Source of the DNA: Phenylobacterium sp.
GTDB taxonomy: Bacteria > Pseudomonadota > Alphaproteobacteria > Caulobacterales > Caulobacteraceae
DNA: 54,981 nt
Reading direction: 5' to 3'
Assembly (NCBI RefSeq): GCF_030693405.1
Contig: NZ_JAUYAW010000012.1
Span: 1-54,981 of the forward strand
Positions 26,711-36,036 of this stretch are shown here, piece after piece. The notes beneath the pieces were generated by a model. That model was not told the origin of the DNA, did no database searches, and was given only the letters and a program-made list of their open reading frames with translations. The first letter of the stretch is position 1. Every line of letters begins with the position of its first letter. The position numbers were made by a program, and so were the translations under genes.

Positions 26711-26787
26711 CGGAGTGTGGCTCAGTCTGGTAGAGCACCGCGTTCGGGACGCGGGGGTCGCAGGTTCGAATCCTGCCACTCCGACCA
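26711..26787 (+). tRNA. tRNA-Pro (CGG anticodon)
   Basis: A 77-base gene with acceptor CGGAGTG pairing with CACTCCG, discriminator A and an encoded CCA end (26785-26787). The anticodon stem GCGTT...GACGC surrounds loop TTCGGGA, anticodon CGG. The T arm GCAGGTTCGAATCCTGC is perfect. It is divergent from tRNA-Gln. Confidence 0.95.
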
Positions 26788-26969
26788 TTCATTCCCCTGC
26801 TAACGCGGGGTGATTTTCCCAAGCCCAATTGGCCCCGAGAAGTCCGCCGGTTAGGCGGATAAGGGCCCACGCGCCTGGCTCTCCGAGAGCCACCAACCCG
26901 CCCTCCTATGCCCATTTCGCCTTCCGCGCGCCGGCACAATAGCGAGTGAAAGAAAGCAGCCTCCACTAG

Positions 26970-27512
26970 CGCCTGATCTTCCACGACTTCGAGCACCAAC
27001 CGTGGGGCCTTGAGGCCAGCGACCTGGGAACCTTCGTGGTCCGCCATGAGGTCGGCGAGGCGCCGCTGGCCCAGGCGCCGGGGGACCTTCATGAGCATGC
27101 GCAGTTTCCGGCCTACCCGGTGACCTATGTTCAGGCGCGCTCCTATGCGGGATGGGAGCGGCTGAGCGTGGACTGGAACAGCCTGAGCAAACAGGAAGAC
27201 CGTGAGCTCGAACGCATCCTTGATGAGCAGGCGCCTGCGGAGCCGGCCCATCAGATCGGCGGCTATCCGGCGCCCATCCAGGCCGACGGGATGGAGGCGG
27301 ACTGCCAGAGGATCGTCTCAGGCCTGTTCGACACCGCCAAGGGCGCACCTCAGAGCCGGAGCGGGGACTGGCGTCTGCTGCTGCAGGTCGACAGCGATGA
27401 TGAGGTCGGCTTCATGTGGGGCGATACCGGTCGGATCTATATCTGGGTCCGCGAACAGGACGCCCGGTCCGGGGACTTCTCCAAGGCCTGGTTGAGGCTG
27501 CAGTGTTACTGA
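26970..27512 (+). pseudogene. N-terminally truncated DUF1963 (YwqG-like) gene
   Basis: The readable frame holds about 180 residues: LIFHDFEHQPWGLEASDLGT, GGYPAPIQADGMEADCQ, and LLLQVDSDDEVGFMWGDTGR ending LQCY. This is the C-terminal part of DUF1963, which is normally 250-300 residues. A TAG at 26967-26969 closes the frame upstream. The only start available, GTG 27036, lies within the domain. The missing 70-100 residues are not found in the 180 bases back to tRNA-Pro. A shortened but translated protein cannot be excluded. Confidence 0.6.
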
Positions 27513-27524
27513 GCCGACATGGCC

Positions 27525-28307
27525 TCAGGCGACCCCGTTGAGATTCCAGTCATAGGCGTAGCCGGCGATGGCCGGGCGGCGCCCCAGGACTGCGCGCAAG
27601 GGCGGAGCGGCGTAGCGGTTGAGATGGTTCAGGACAGCGGCGTCATCGGCGCCGAAGTCCTCCGCGTACCACTTGTAGATCGATGAGAGGATCAGACCCT
27701 TGGCCGTCACCTGCGCGGCGCGGGGATGGTTCACATAGGTCCGGGCGGCCTGGTCCAGATCCGCAGCCAGGGTCGCGCCGCGCCAGGCCCGCGGAGGCAG
27801 GTTCGGGCAGCTGATCGAGGCGCAGTTCAGGGCGTAGTGGATCATGGGGTCGCCCATGGGGCGCAGGATTTCGTGCTCCACCTCGTGCAGCGACAGCCTG
27901 CGGCTATCCACCCGCAGGGTCTTGGCCTTCCAGGGGCCGAAGGAGACCAGGGTCGGGCGGATCGCCAGGATCGACTTGACCGGATAGGCCTCCAGCACCA
28001 CCCGCAGGGTCTCGGCGTTATAGAGATTGCTCCAGTAGGCGATCTGATCGGCCGGCGAGCGCGCCGCGGGACTTGCCCCCTGCAAGGCCTCCACATAGGC
28101 CGCCAGGGCGGCGCGGTCGGCGGGGCTGGCGCGCCAGGCCCGGTAGTCGACCCGCTTGATCCCATCACGTCCGGCCCGGACATGACGGGCGAGCAGGCGG
28201 TCGAAGACCTGAGGGTCAGCCGAAGACGCCTGAGCGGCTACCCCGGCCGGCAAGAGCGACGCCACGCCGGCGCTGACGCCCAGCCCAATCATCCGCCGCC
28301 GATCCAT
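27525..28307 (-). CDS. DUF547 family secreted protein
   Basis: 260 residues from ATG 28307 with GGGGAGC upstream. The N-terminus MDRRRMIGLGVSAGVASLLP is a twin-arginine-type signal, cleaved after GVAAQA. DUF547 motifs: KRVDYRAWRA, DQIAYWSNLYNAETLRVVLE, EILRPMGDPMIHYALNCASI and SIYKWYAEDFG. The conserved Cys in NCASISCPNL suggests a papain-like or transglutaminase-like fold. The physiological role is unknown. Confidence 0.8.
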   Translation of the reverse strand: MDRRRMIGLGVSAGVASLLPAGVAAQASSADPQVFDRLLARHVRAGRDGIKRVDYRAWRASPADRAALAAYVEALQGASPAARSPADQIAYWSNLYNAETLRVVLEAYPVKSILAIRPTLVSFGPWKAKTLRVDSRRLSLHEVEHEILRPMGDPMIHYALNCASISCPNLPPRAWRGATLAADLDQAARTYVNHPRAAQVTAKGLILSSIYKWYAEDFGADDAAVLNHLNRYAAPPLRAVLGRRPAIAGYAYDWNLNGVA

Positions 28308-28609
28308 AGGCGCTCCCCTGTCGAGACACTGCTGGGAGATCATACGCGCCTGGGCTAGCGGCGGTTACGTTGCGCGGGGCGGGCATGGATGGCGGCTGCA
28401 AAATCCTGGCCGCTGAACACCATATCCAGGTCAAATTCTAGCGCAGCCATGGCGAGGTTTCGGCCCGATTTTGCGGCTGCTGGCAGGATTTTCGGGAGTC
28501 GCCCTCGCCTGCCGAGCGAGATTCTTTCGCACAAAATGCAGGGATTTGTTTGCCAGCGAGCATTCTATCGGTACAGGGTAGGGCGCAAGCTACAGGAAAT
28601 GAGCAAACT
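28308..28609. other. 302-base intergenic region: cold-shock gene leader and divergent promoters
   Basis: No gene is visible. The region separates the DUF547 gene (minus) from the cold-shock gene (plus). It is more AT-rich near 28520-28610, where the csp promoter and a long 5' leader would sit. Cold-shock mRNAs often have structured leaders, but I see no convincing -10/-35 pair or defined hairpin. Confidence 0.5.
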
Positions 28610-28819
28610 ATGACGACCGGAACAGTGAAGTGGTTCAACGCCACGAAGGGCTATGGCTTCATTCAGCCCGATGATGGCGGAGCCGACGTGTTTCTTCACA
28701 TCAGCGCCGTTGAACAAGCGGGCATGAGCTCGGTGAACGAAGGCGACAAGCTCTCCTTCGAGCTCGAAAAGGACCGTAAGTCGGGCAAGATGTCCGCCGG
28801 CCAGCTCCAGAAGGCCTAA
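28610..28819 (+). CDS. Cold-shock domain protein (CspA family)
   Basis: 69 residues from ATG 28610, the family length; an upstream in-frame start would add an unrelated leader. The nucleic-acid-binding motifs are RNP1 KGYGFIQP and RNP2 DVFLHIS. The start [18 protein letters not shown] is the standard CspA opening. It binds single-stranded RNA/DNA and acts as an RNA chaperone in the cold or in stationary phase. The paralogue cannot be named. Confidence 0.95.
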   Translation: MTTGTVKWFNATKGYGFIQPDDGGADVFLHISAVEQAGMSSVNEGDKLSFELEKDRKSGKMSAGQLQKA

Positions 28820-28835
28820 AGGCTAAAGGATTTGG

Positions 28836-28859
28836 GCCCCGGTCGGCGACGGCCGGGGC
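28836..28859 (+). terminator. Hairpin after the cold-shock gene
   Basis: A 10-bp GC-rich stem with one G-T pair closes on a GCGA tetraloop. The following TTCTACCTTTC is only moderately T-rich, so this is a probable but weak intrinsic terminator. Confidence 0.5.
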
Positions 28860-28918
28860 TTCTACCTTTCTGATATTGAGGCGCGACGGGACCTTCCCGC
28901 CCCTCTAGTCTGGCGGCC

Positions 28919-29614
28919 ATGCCCGCTGGCCCTCCTCCCCTCGCCCCACCGCTAAAGATCGCTGACCTGGCCAAGAGCGTGCCGGGCGGTCGCCTGCTGT
29001 TCTCGAACCTGGCGCTCGACATGGCGCCTGGCGAGATTGTCGCCATCATGGGCGAGTCCGGCGTGGGCAAGTCGACCCTGCTGAACCTCATTGCCGGGCT
29101 GGACCGCGCCGACGCCGGGCGGATCGAGATCGACGGCGTCGACCTCTCCACCCTGGACGATGACGCCCGGACTGGTCTGCGCCGGGACCGGATCGGCTTT
29201 GTCTTCCAGGCCTTCCACATCCTGCCGCACCTGACCCTGGCCCAGAATGTCGCCCTGCCATTGATCCTGGCCCGACGTCCGGAGGCCGAGGCGCTGAAGG
29301 CGGCCGCCGCCATGCTCGACCAGGTCGGGCTGGGCGGCCGCGGTCAGGACTTTCCCGCCCAGGTTTCCGGCGGCGAAATGCAGCGCATCGCCCTGGCCCG
29401 GGCGCTTGTCCACCGCCCAGCCCTGGTCCTGGCCGACGAGCCCACCGGCAATCTCGATCCCCAGACCGCCGACGTCATCCTGGCCCTGCTGTGCGACCAG
29501 CTGCGCGGCTCAGGCGCCGCGGCGGTCATCGTCACCCATTCGGAACGGGCGGCGGCCGCCGCCGACCGGGTGCTGACCCTAACCGCTCACGGCCTGGTCG
29601 CCCATGGCCGCTAG
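28919..29614 (+). CDS. ABC transporter ATPase (LolD/MacB type)
   Basis: 231 residues. Walker A GESGVGKST, Q loop FVFQAFHILPHLT, signature VSGGEMQRIALARAL and Walker B LVLADEPTGNLD are complete. It powers the FtsX-type permease encoded next; the two genes overlap by 11 bases. The ATPase sequence resembles LolD and MacB, so mechanotransmission at the inner membrane is the likely mode. The third gene of the operon encodes a secreted AttH-like protein. Confidence 0.93.
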   Translation: MPAGPPPLAPPLKIADLAKSVPGGRLLFSNLALDMAPGEIVAIMGESGVGKSTLLNLIAGLDRADAGRIEIDGVDLSTLDDDARTGLRRDRIGFVFQAFHILPHLTLAQNVALPLILARRPEAEALKAAAAMLDQVGLGGRGQDFPAQVSGGEMQRIALARALVHRPALVLADEPTGNLDPQTADVILALLCDQLRGSGAAAVIVTHSERAAAAADRVLTLTAHGLVAHGR

Positions 29615-32177
29615 GCCAGGCCCTGCTCCGCCACCCGGGCTCAGCCCCCGCCTGCTGGTCTGGATGGTCCTGGGCGAGTGGCGCGCCCAGCCGGGCCGCA
29701 CCCTGGCGGCGATCCTGGCCATCGCCGTGGGCGTCGGCCTTGGCCTCGCCATCCATCTGGTCAATCGCTCGGCCCTGGACGAGTTCGCCGGCGCCATCCG
29801 CAGCGTCAGCGGGGCCGCCGATCTGCAGGTGCAGGCCGCGAGCTCCGCCGGATTTGACGAAGACCTCTATCCCATCCTCGCGCGGCTGGATGGGGTGGCC
29901 ACCGCCAGCCCCGTTGTCGAGCTACGCGCCCGCACGGACGGGGGCGAACCCCTCACCGTGCTCGGCCTCGATCCCCTGCGGGCCGCCGCCGTCACGCCCA
30001 ATCTGTTGGGCGGCGGCGCCGTCGGCGGCGGCGGCGAGGGCGGCGTGACCACGGCCGAAGCGGTATTTGATCTGGACGCCATCACCCTGTCGCCCGCCGC
30101 CCTGCAGCAGAGCGGGCTGCGGGTGGGGGATCAGGTGCGGTTGAGCGCGGCGGGTCAGAGCGCCAGCTTCCGCATCGTCGGCATCCTTGAGGGCGTCAGC
30201 GGCGACCGAGCCCTGGGCGTGATCGACATCGCCGCAGCCCAGTGGCGGTTCGACCAGCTGGGTCGGCTCCATCGGCTGGACCTGCGGCTCAGCCCCGGCG
30301 TCGATCGCAGCGCCGTTGAGCGGACGGTTCAGGCGAACTTGCCGGCCGAGGCCGCCCTGGTCACGCCGCAGAGCGAGATGCGGCGCACCGAAAGCCTGTC
30401 CCGGGCCTATCGGGTCAACCTGCAGATGCTGGCCCTGGTGGCCCTGCTCACCGGCGGCTTCCTGGTCTATTCGGCCCAGTCCCTGTCGGTCACCCGACGT
30501 CGGCCGCAGTTCGCCCTGTTGCGCGTCCTCGGCCTGCCGGCCCGGGGCATGCTGGGCCAGGTGCTGATCGAGGGCGTCGTTCTTGGCCTGGCGGGCGCCG
30601 CCCTTGGCGTGGTTCTGGGCGTCGCCCTGGCGGAGCTCGCCCTGCGACTGCTCGGCGGAGACCTGGGGGGCGGCTATTTCAGCGGCGGCCGGCCACCATT
30701 GGTCTTCACCCCCGTGGCCGCGGCGATCATCTTCGGCCTGGGCGTGGCCATCGCCGTCCTCGGGAGCCTGTTTCCGGCCCTGCAGGCCGAGCGCATCCCA
30801 GCCGCCGTCGCCCTCAAGACGGGTTCCGGGGAGAGCGCCGAGACCGCCGGCCAGCCGCTTCCCTGGCTCAGCCTTGGCCTGCTGGCCGCAGGCGGACTGG
30901 CCGCCCTGGGTCCTCCGGTCGGCGGCGTTCCGCTGTTTGGCTATGGCGCCATCGCCCTGATCCTGGCCGGCGGGGTCGGCACCATGCCCTGGTTGGCGCG
31001 GGGGCTGCTGGGACCCTTGCGGCGACTCAGATCGCCGGCGCCGCCGATCGCCCTGGCCATCGCCCGGCTGTGGGGCGCCCCGCGTCAAGCGGCCGTGGCG
31101 CTTTGCGGCATCGTCGCCAGCACCAGCCTGATGGTGGCCATGGCGGTGATGGTCACCAGTTTCCGCGGCTCGGTGGAGGACTGGCTGGTCCAGATTCTGC
31201 CGGCCGACATCTATATGCGGCTCGATCCCGGCCTCACCCTCGATCCCGAAGCCCAGGCCAGGCTCGCCGCGGCGCCAGAAGCCGCCGCCATCGAATTCCG
31301 CCAGAGCTTCAATCTGCGCCTCAGTCCCGACCGCCCCCCGGTCCAGGTCAGCGCCCGAGGCCAGGCCGGCGCGGGCGCCGGCGAGGGCCTGCCGCTGGTG
31401 GGCCGCCAGGTCACGGCCGAAGGCCTGCCGGCCTGGATTTCCGAGCCCATGGCCAGGCTCTACGACCTGAGCCCCGGGGACAGACTGACCCTGCCCATCG
31501 GGCCAGGCGCGCAGGCGCAGGTGACCGTGGCCGGCGTCTGGCGGGACTATTCCAATCAGTTCGGCGCGCTGATCCTCGATCAGGCCGCCTATACCGCCCT
31601 GACCGGCGACGCCGGCCGCGCTGAGGCCGCCATGACCCTGGCCCCCGGCGTCGAGCCCGCCACGGCGATCGAGGCCTTCCGGGCGCGACTGCCGCCTTCG
31701 ATCGCGGGGGGCGCGGACTTCGCCGAACCGCGGGAGATCCGCGCTGTGGCGCTGCGGATCTTCGACCGCTCCTTCGCCGTGACCTATGCCCTGGAGGCCA
31801 TCGCCATCCTGGTGGGCCTGGCCGGGGTGGCGACCACCTTCTCGGCCCAGACGCTGGCGCGGCGCAAGGAGTTCGGCATGCTGCGCCATGTGGGCGTGCG
31901 GCGGGGTCAGATCATGCAGATGCTGGCCACCGAAGGCGCCCTGCTCGGCGCCGTCGGCGCCTTGGCGGGCCTGACGCTCGGGGTGATTATGAGCCAGGTG
32001 CTGATCCACGTGGTCAATCCGCAGTCCTTCAACTGGACGATGGAGACCCGCCTGCCCTGGCCTCTGCTGGCCAGCCTGGCCGCAGCCCTGGTGGCCACCT
32101 CGGCTGGCGCCGCCGTGCTGGCTGGCCGCGGCGCTGTGGCCGACAGCGCCGTGCGCGCCGTGCGGGAGGACTGGTGA
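29604..32177 (+). CDS. FtsX-family ABC permease, large two-FtsX-domain type
   Basis: 857 residues. A membrane helix at 20-45 precedes a periplasmic region. The first FtsX unit with three helices lies at about 270-400 (LQMLALVALLTGGFLVYSAQ, PQFALLRVLGLPARGMLGQV). A second periplasmic domain follows, and the second FtsX unit is near 720-850. This is the YbbP/AttG-like layout of macrolide- or lipoprotein-type exporters with no ATPase domain of its own. A Gly-rich insert GGGAVGGGGEGG occurs near 140. Substrate unknown. Confidence 0.85.
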   Translation: MAARPGPAPPPGLSPRLLVWMVLGEWRAQPGRTLAAILAIAVGVGLGLAIHLVNRSALDEFAGAIRSVSGAADLQVQAASSAGFDEDLYPILARLDGVATASPVVELRARTDGGEPLTVLGLDPLRAAAVTPNLLGGGAVGGGGEGGVTTAEAVFDLDAITLSPAALQQSGLRVGDQVRLSAAGQSASFRIVGILEGVSGDRALGVIDIAAAQWRFDQLGRLHRLDLRLSPGVDRSAVERTVQANLPAEAALVTPQSEMRRTESLSRAYRVNLQMLALVALLTGGFLVYSAQSLSVTRRRPQFALLRVLGLPARGMLGQVLIEGVVLGLAGAALGVVLGVALAELALRLLGGDLGGGYFSGGRPPLVFTPVAAAIIFGLGVAIAVLGSLFPALQAERIPAAVALKTGSGESAETAGQPLPWLSLGLLAAGGLAALGPPVGGVPLFGYGAIALILAGGVGTMPWLARGLLGPLRRLRSPAPPIALAIARLWGAPRQAAVALCGIVASTSLMVAMAVMVTSFRGSVEDWLVQILPADIYMRLDPGLTLDPEAQARLAAAPEAAAIEFRQSFNLRLSPDRPPVQVSARGQAGAGAGEGLPLVGRQVTAEGLPAWISEPMARLYDLSPGDRLTLPIGPGAQAQVTVAGVWRDYSNQFGALILDQAAYTALTGDAGRAEAAMTLAPGVEPATAIEAFRARLPPSIAGGADFAEPREIRAVALRIFDRSFAVTYALEAIAILVGLAGVATTFSAQTLARRKEFGMLRHVGVRRGQIMQMLATEGALLGAVGALAGLTLGVIMSQVLIHVVNPQSFNWTMETRLPWPLLASLAAALVATSAGAAVLAGRGAVADSAVRAVREDW

Positions 32178-33265
32178 TGATCCCCCGACGCGCCTTCGCC
32201 GGCCTGCTCGGCGCCGGACTGATCGCGCCGGCCACACCGGGCCTCGCCCAGGACCGGACGGGCGCGCCGGTCTTCGCCCCGGTCCGGCCGGGCCGCTCCC
32301 TGACCTTCCCCGCCGATCACGGCGCCCATCCGGACTTCAGGACCGAGTGGTGGTACGTCACCGGCTGGCTGCAGGCGCAGGGCCAGCCCATCGGGTTCCA
32401 GATCACCTTCTTTCGGATCCGCACCGGGGCCGACACCCGCAATCCCAGCGCATTCGCCCCCACCCAGGTGATCTTCGCCCATGCGGCCATCTCCGATCCC
32501 GCCGTGGGCCGGCTGATCCACACCCAGCGCATCGCCCGGGCGGGCTTTGGCCTGGCGGAGGCCAAGGTGGGCGACATGGACATCGTCCTCGATGACTGGC
32601 GGCTGCGTCGGGTGCCTGACGGGACCCTGAAAGCCTATGCCGGGGACCAGGCCTTCGGCCTAGATCTCTCCCTCGCCCCCACCCAGCCGCCCTTGCTGCA
32701 GGGTGAGCGGGGGTTCAGCCGCAAGGGACCGCGGGCCGACCAGGCGAGCTACTATTACAGCCTGCCACACCTGAAGGTCAGCGGCGCCCTGACCCGGGAG
32801 GGGCGGCGCATCGCCGTCACCGGGGAGGCCTGGATGGACCAGGAATGGTCCTCCACCCTGCTGGACGCCCGGGCGGTAGGCTGGGACTGGGCGGGGATCA
32901 ATCTGGACGGGGGCGGCGCGCTGACCGCCTTCCAGGTGCGCGATCAGCAGGGCCAGGCGGTCTGGGCCGGGGGCTCCCTGCGTGGGCCCGATGGGCGGAC
33001 GACCATCTTCGCCCCCGGCGATGTCCGGTTCGTGACCCGGCGGCAGTGGCGCTCCCCGCGCACCGGCGCCCGCTATCCGATCGCGCGGGACATCCAGGCG
33101 CGGACGCCGGCCGGTCCCCGGGTCTGGCGGCTGGAGCCCCTGTTCGATGATCAGGAACTCGACAGCCGGCCGGTCGGCCCCGTCTATTGGGAAGGGGCGG
33201 TGCGCACCGAAGGCGGGCGAGGCTATCTCGAACTCACCGGCTATGACGCGCCGCTGGCCCTCTAG
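32174..33265 (+). CDS. AttH/lipocalin-like secreted hydratase-fold protein
   Basis: 363 residues. Overlaps the permease stop by four bases, so it is coupled. An N-terminal Arg-Arg signal (MMIPRRAFAGLLGAGLI) is cleaved after GLAQ. The mature protein has the AttH/CrtC hydroxyneurosporene-dehydratase-like double lipocalin domain: FRTEWWYVTGWL, FQITFFRIR, GEAWMDQEWSSTLLD and a closing VYWEGAVRTEGGRGYLELTGY. ATPase-FtsX-AttH operons are known in proteobacteria and are often linked to envelope lipids. The exact substrate is not known. Confidence 0.8.
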   Translation: MMIPRRAFAGLLGAGLIAPATPGLAQDRTGAPVFAPVRPGRSLTFPADHGAHPDFRTEWWYVTGWLQAQGQPIGFQITFFRIRTGADTRNPSAFAPTQVIFAHAAISDPAVGRLIHTQRIARAGFGLAEAKVGDMDIVLDDWRLRRVPDGTLKAYAGDQAFGLDLSLAPTQPPLLQGERGFSRKGPRADQASYYYSLPHLKVSGALTREGRRIAVTGEAWMDQEWSSTLLDARAVGWDWAGINLDGGGALTAFQVRDQQGQAVWAGGSLRGPDGRTTIFAPGDVRFVTRRQWRSPRTGARYPIARDIQARTPAGPRVWRLEPLFDDQELDSRPVGPVYWEGAVRTEGGRGYLELTGYDAPLAL

Positions 33266-33319
33266 GTCCCGCCCGGGCCGCTGAGCTAGACTGTTGAGAC
33301 CCGTGATAAGGAGTCCGCC

Positions 33320-33751
33320 ATGGCCTATTGGCTGCTGAAGTCCGAGCCGGACGCGTTCTCCTGGGACGATCTGGTCGCGCGCGGCGCGGAGGGAGAGCCC
33401 TGGAACGGGGTCCGCAACCACACGGCCAAGCTCAACATGATGGCCATGAAGCGCGGCGATCAGGCGTTCTTCTATCATTCACAGGCCGGCAAGGAGATCG
33501 TCGGCGTCTGCGAGGTGATCGCCGAGGCCTATCCCGACCCCACCGATCCCAAGGGCGTCTTTGTCTGTGTCGATGTGCGGGCCGTCGACCCCCTGCCCCG
33601 CCCCTTCACCCTGGCCGAGGCCAAGGCCGACCCCGCCTTGAAAGGGATGTCGCTGGTCACATCCTTCCGCCTGTCGGTGCAGCCCGTCACTGAAGAAGAA
33701 TGGGCGCACATACTGGCCTCTGTCGCCGCCGACCAGACGGCTTCGCAATGA
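33320..33751 (+). CDS. EVE domain protein
   Basis: 143 residues, AGGAG seven bases upstream. The entire protein is one EVE domain: WLLKSEPDAFSWDDL, WNGVRNHTAKLNMMAMKRGD, FFYHSQAGKEIVGVCEV and the closing MSLVTSFRLSVQPVTEEEW. EVE/PUA-fold domains read modified bases such as 5-methylcytosine in DNA. In bacteria the small stand-alone form has an unclear role, perhaps RNA binding. Its stop overlaps the start of the adaptor gene (ATGA), so it opens the exporter operon. Confidence 0.88.
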   Translation: MAYWLLKSEPDAFSWDDLVARGAEGEPWNGVRNHTAKLNMMAMKRGDQAFFYHSQAGKEIVGVCEVIAEAYPDPTDPKGVFVCVDVRAVDPLPRPFTLAEAKADPALKGMSLVTSFRLSVQPVTEEEWAHILASVAADQTASQ

Positions 33752-34824
33752 GCCGAAACGGAAAGCGGCTGCGGCTTGGCGCCGTCATCCTCCTGCTGGC
33801 CGCCGTCGCCGTCGTCGCCCTTGTGCTGAGCCGGCGGCCGCCGGAGGTTCAGGTCCTGACGGTGCGTCCGGAGACGACCGAACTGGTGCTGGCCGTGGTC
33901 GGCCGGGTGCGCCCCCTGAACCTGGTGGAGGTGCGGTCGCCCAATCCCGGGCAGGTCATCGAACTGCTGGCCGATGACGGGGATCAGGTGGTCGAGGGCC
34001 AACCGCTCGCCCTTATCCGCGCTGCGGTAGAGGAGGCCCAGACCGAGGCTGACGCGGCCCGGGTCCGCGCCACCCAGGCTGAGGCCGCCGAGGCCAGGCT
34101 CGCCTATCAGCGCACCGAGACCCTGGCCCGTCAGGGGTTCGCCGCCCAGGCCGCCCTGGACCAGGCCCGGGCGAGACTGCGTTCAGCCGAGGCTGCGGTC
34201 GCCGCCGCCCAGGCGACAGCCCGGGCGTCAGCCGCCCGCAGCCGCGAGTACGTCGTCCGCGCCCCCATGGCAGGCGTGATTTTGGTGCGGCCAATCGACA
34301 GCGGCCAGGTGGTCACCCCCACCACCACCCTGTTCGAACTGGGCTCCCTTGAGGGCGTTGAAATCCTGGCCGAGGTGGACGAGGCCTATGCCGACGCCCT
34401 GCGGCCAGGGATGGAGGCCCGGGCCGCCGCCTCGGGGGCGGAGGCCCGGTTCGCCGCCGTGGTCAGCGAGGTGTCGCCCAAGGTCGATTCCTCCACCGGC
34501 GGCCGTCAGGTCAAGGTCAGGCCACAGTCAGGCGCCGACCTGGCGCCAGGCCGTTCGGTGGACGTGACCATCGTGGTCGAGGTTCGCCAAGGCGCCCTGG
34601 TCATCCCCCGCCAGGCAGTGGTCGACGCCACCACTTCGCCCAAGGCCTATATCCTTGATGCTGAGGATGTGGTCGTGGCCCGCGACGTCGTCATCGCCCG
34701 CTGGCCATCCCAGGGCGCGATCATCGAGCAGGGCCTGTCCGTTGGCGACCGGTTGGTGCTGAACCCCGCCGCCCTGCGCCCGGGCGACACGGTCCGTCCG
34801 GTTTCGCCTCCGGATGTGGGCTAA
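33748..34824 (+). CDS. HlyD/MacA-type membrane fusion adaptor
   Basis: 358 residues from ATG 33748. One N-terminal membrane helix (LGAVILLLAAVAVVALVL) anchors it. A biotinyl-lipoyl half-motif (VRSPNPGQVIELLADDGDQV), a coiled-coil hairpin rich in Ala and Glu near 95-160, and the second lipoyl half (VVRAPMAGVILVRPIDSGQV) follow. It would link the inner-membrane ABC exporter to the outer membrane. Followed after three bases by the permease gene. Confidence 0.88.
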   Translation: MSRNGKRLRLGAVILLLAAVAVVALVLSRRPPEVQVLTVRPETTELVLAVVGRVRPLNLVEVRSPNPGQVIELLADDGDQVVEGQPLALIRAAVEEAQTEADAARVRATQAEAAEARLAYQRTETLARQGFAAQAALDQARARLRSAEAAVAAAQATARASAARSREYVVRAPMAGVILVRPIDSGQVVTPTTTLFELGSLEGVEILAEVDEAYADALRPGMEARAAASGAEARFAAVVSEVSPKVDSSTGGRQVKVRPQSGADLAPGRSVDVTIVVEVRQGALVIPRQAVVDATTSPKAYILDAEDVVVARDVVIARWPSQGAIIEQGLSVGDRLVLNPAALRPGDTVRPVSPPDVG

Positions 34825-34827
34825 GCC

Positions 34828-36036
34828 ATGTTCGCCCTCAAGGTGGCCCGGCGCTACCTGACCTCCAACCCCGCCCAGACCGTCCTGTTGGTCACCGGCG
34901 TGGCGCTCGGGGTCACCGTCTTCATCTTCATCACCGCCCTAATCGAGGGGCTCGCCATCCGGCTAACCGACCAGGTCACCGCCAACAGCGCCCATGTGAC
35001 GCTCGAGCCCCCCACCCGGCTGGCGGAAATCCTGCCGGGAGACGAGGCGGTTCGCACCGAAGGGGTGGCCCTGGTCTCCACCTTCCAGCGCCGCCAGATC
35101 CGATCCTGGCGCTCCACCGCCGAGCTGATCACCCGCCAGCCGGGGGTGTCGGCCCTGAGCCCGCAGATCAGCGGCAACGCCTTCCTGGTCAAGGGCGAGG
35201 CGGTCCAGCCGGTGTCGGTCACCGGACTTGAACCGGAAGGGCTCGACGCCATCACCCCGATCACCCCGAACCTGGTCTCAGGCCAGGGCGCGCTGGGGGC
35301 CGACGGCATGCTGATCGGGACGCAGCTCGCCGAGGACCTGGGCCTGACCGCCGGCCAGCCGGTGCTGCTGCGCACCGACCGGGGCGGCGAGCGACTGCTG
35401 ACCGTGCGCGGCGTGTTCAAGACCGGCCTGCAGAGCCTGGACTCCCGGGTCGCCTTCCTCTCCCTGCAGACTGCACGGCCCCTGTTCGACCTGCCCGAAG
35501 GGGTGACCAATATCGAGATCAAGCTGGATGATCCCGGACGGGCGCGAGAGGTGGCCGACTTCCTGGCCGGCGCCACGGGCCTGCGCGCCACCCCCTGGCA
35601 GGAGAAGAACCTGAACCTGGAGGACGCCCTGGAGGCTCAGGGGCGGACCGGGACCCTGATCCAACTCTTCTCGCTGATCTCGATCATCATAGGTGTGGCC
35701 AGCGCGCTGGTGCTGTCGGCCTATCGGCGGCGCAGCGAGGTGGGGATCATGCGCGCCTTCGGCATATCCGGCGGCTTCATCGTGGCGGTCTTCATGCTGC
35801 AGGGACTGTTGATCGGGCTGGCGGGCGGCCTGCTGGGGTGCGTCAGCGGCTATGGGCTCTGCACCTTCCTGGCCTCCCTGACTGATGCGGAAGGAAATGC
35901 GCCCCTGCCGATCGCGCCGGAAAGGGGCGGCTACGTCGCGGTGTTAATCCTGACCACCATTGGCGCGGTGCTGGCCTCGGCCTTTCCGGCGAGGTCAGCC
36001 TCGCGGATCGATCCCCTGGAGGCGATCCAGCAATGA
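34828..36036 (+). CDS. FtsX-family ABC permease (MacB/LolE type)
   Basis: 402 residues. The first membrane helix lies at about 15-40 (QTVLLVTGVALGVTVFIFIT), then a large periplasmic domain, then three helices at about 275-400 (LFSLISIIIGVASALVLSAY, IMRAFGISGGFIVAVFMLQG and a Gly-rich last pair). This is the four-helix MacB/LolC type, but without the fused ATPase. The ATPase gene follows with ATGA overlap at 36033-36036. Confidence 0.9.
   Translation: MFALKVARRYLTSNPAQTVLLVTGVALGVTVFIFITALIEGLAIRLTDQVTANSAHVTLEPPTRLAEILPGDEAVRTEGVALVSTFQRRQIRSWRSTAELITRQPGVSALSPQISGNAFLVKGEAVQPVSVTGLEPEGLDAITPITPNLVSGQGALGADGMLIGTQLAEDLGLTAGQPVLLRTDRGGERLLTVRGVFKTGLQSLDSRVAFLSLQTARPLFDLPEGVTNIEIKLDDPGRAREVADFLAGATGLRATPWQEKNLNLEDALEAQGRTGTLIQLFSLISIIIGVASALVLSAYRRRSEVGIMRAFGISGGFIVAVFMLQGLLIGLAGGLLGCVSGYGLCTFLASLTDAEGNAPLPIAPERGGYVAVLILTTIGAVLASAFPARSASRIDPLEAIQQ

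Noticed and set aside
26843..26892. Two small hairpins between tRNA-Pro and the DUF1963 remnant
   Set aside because: Stems of only 6-7 bp without T runs are common at this GC content.
29922..32237. A 771-residue open frame on the minus strand opposite the FtsX permease
   Set aside because: Composition is Gly/Gln/His-rich as expected of an antisense frame of a membrane protein, with no motif.
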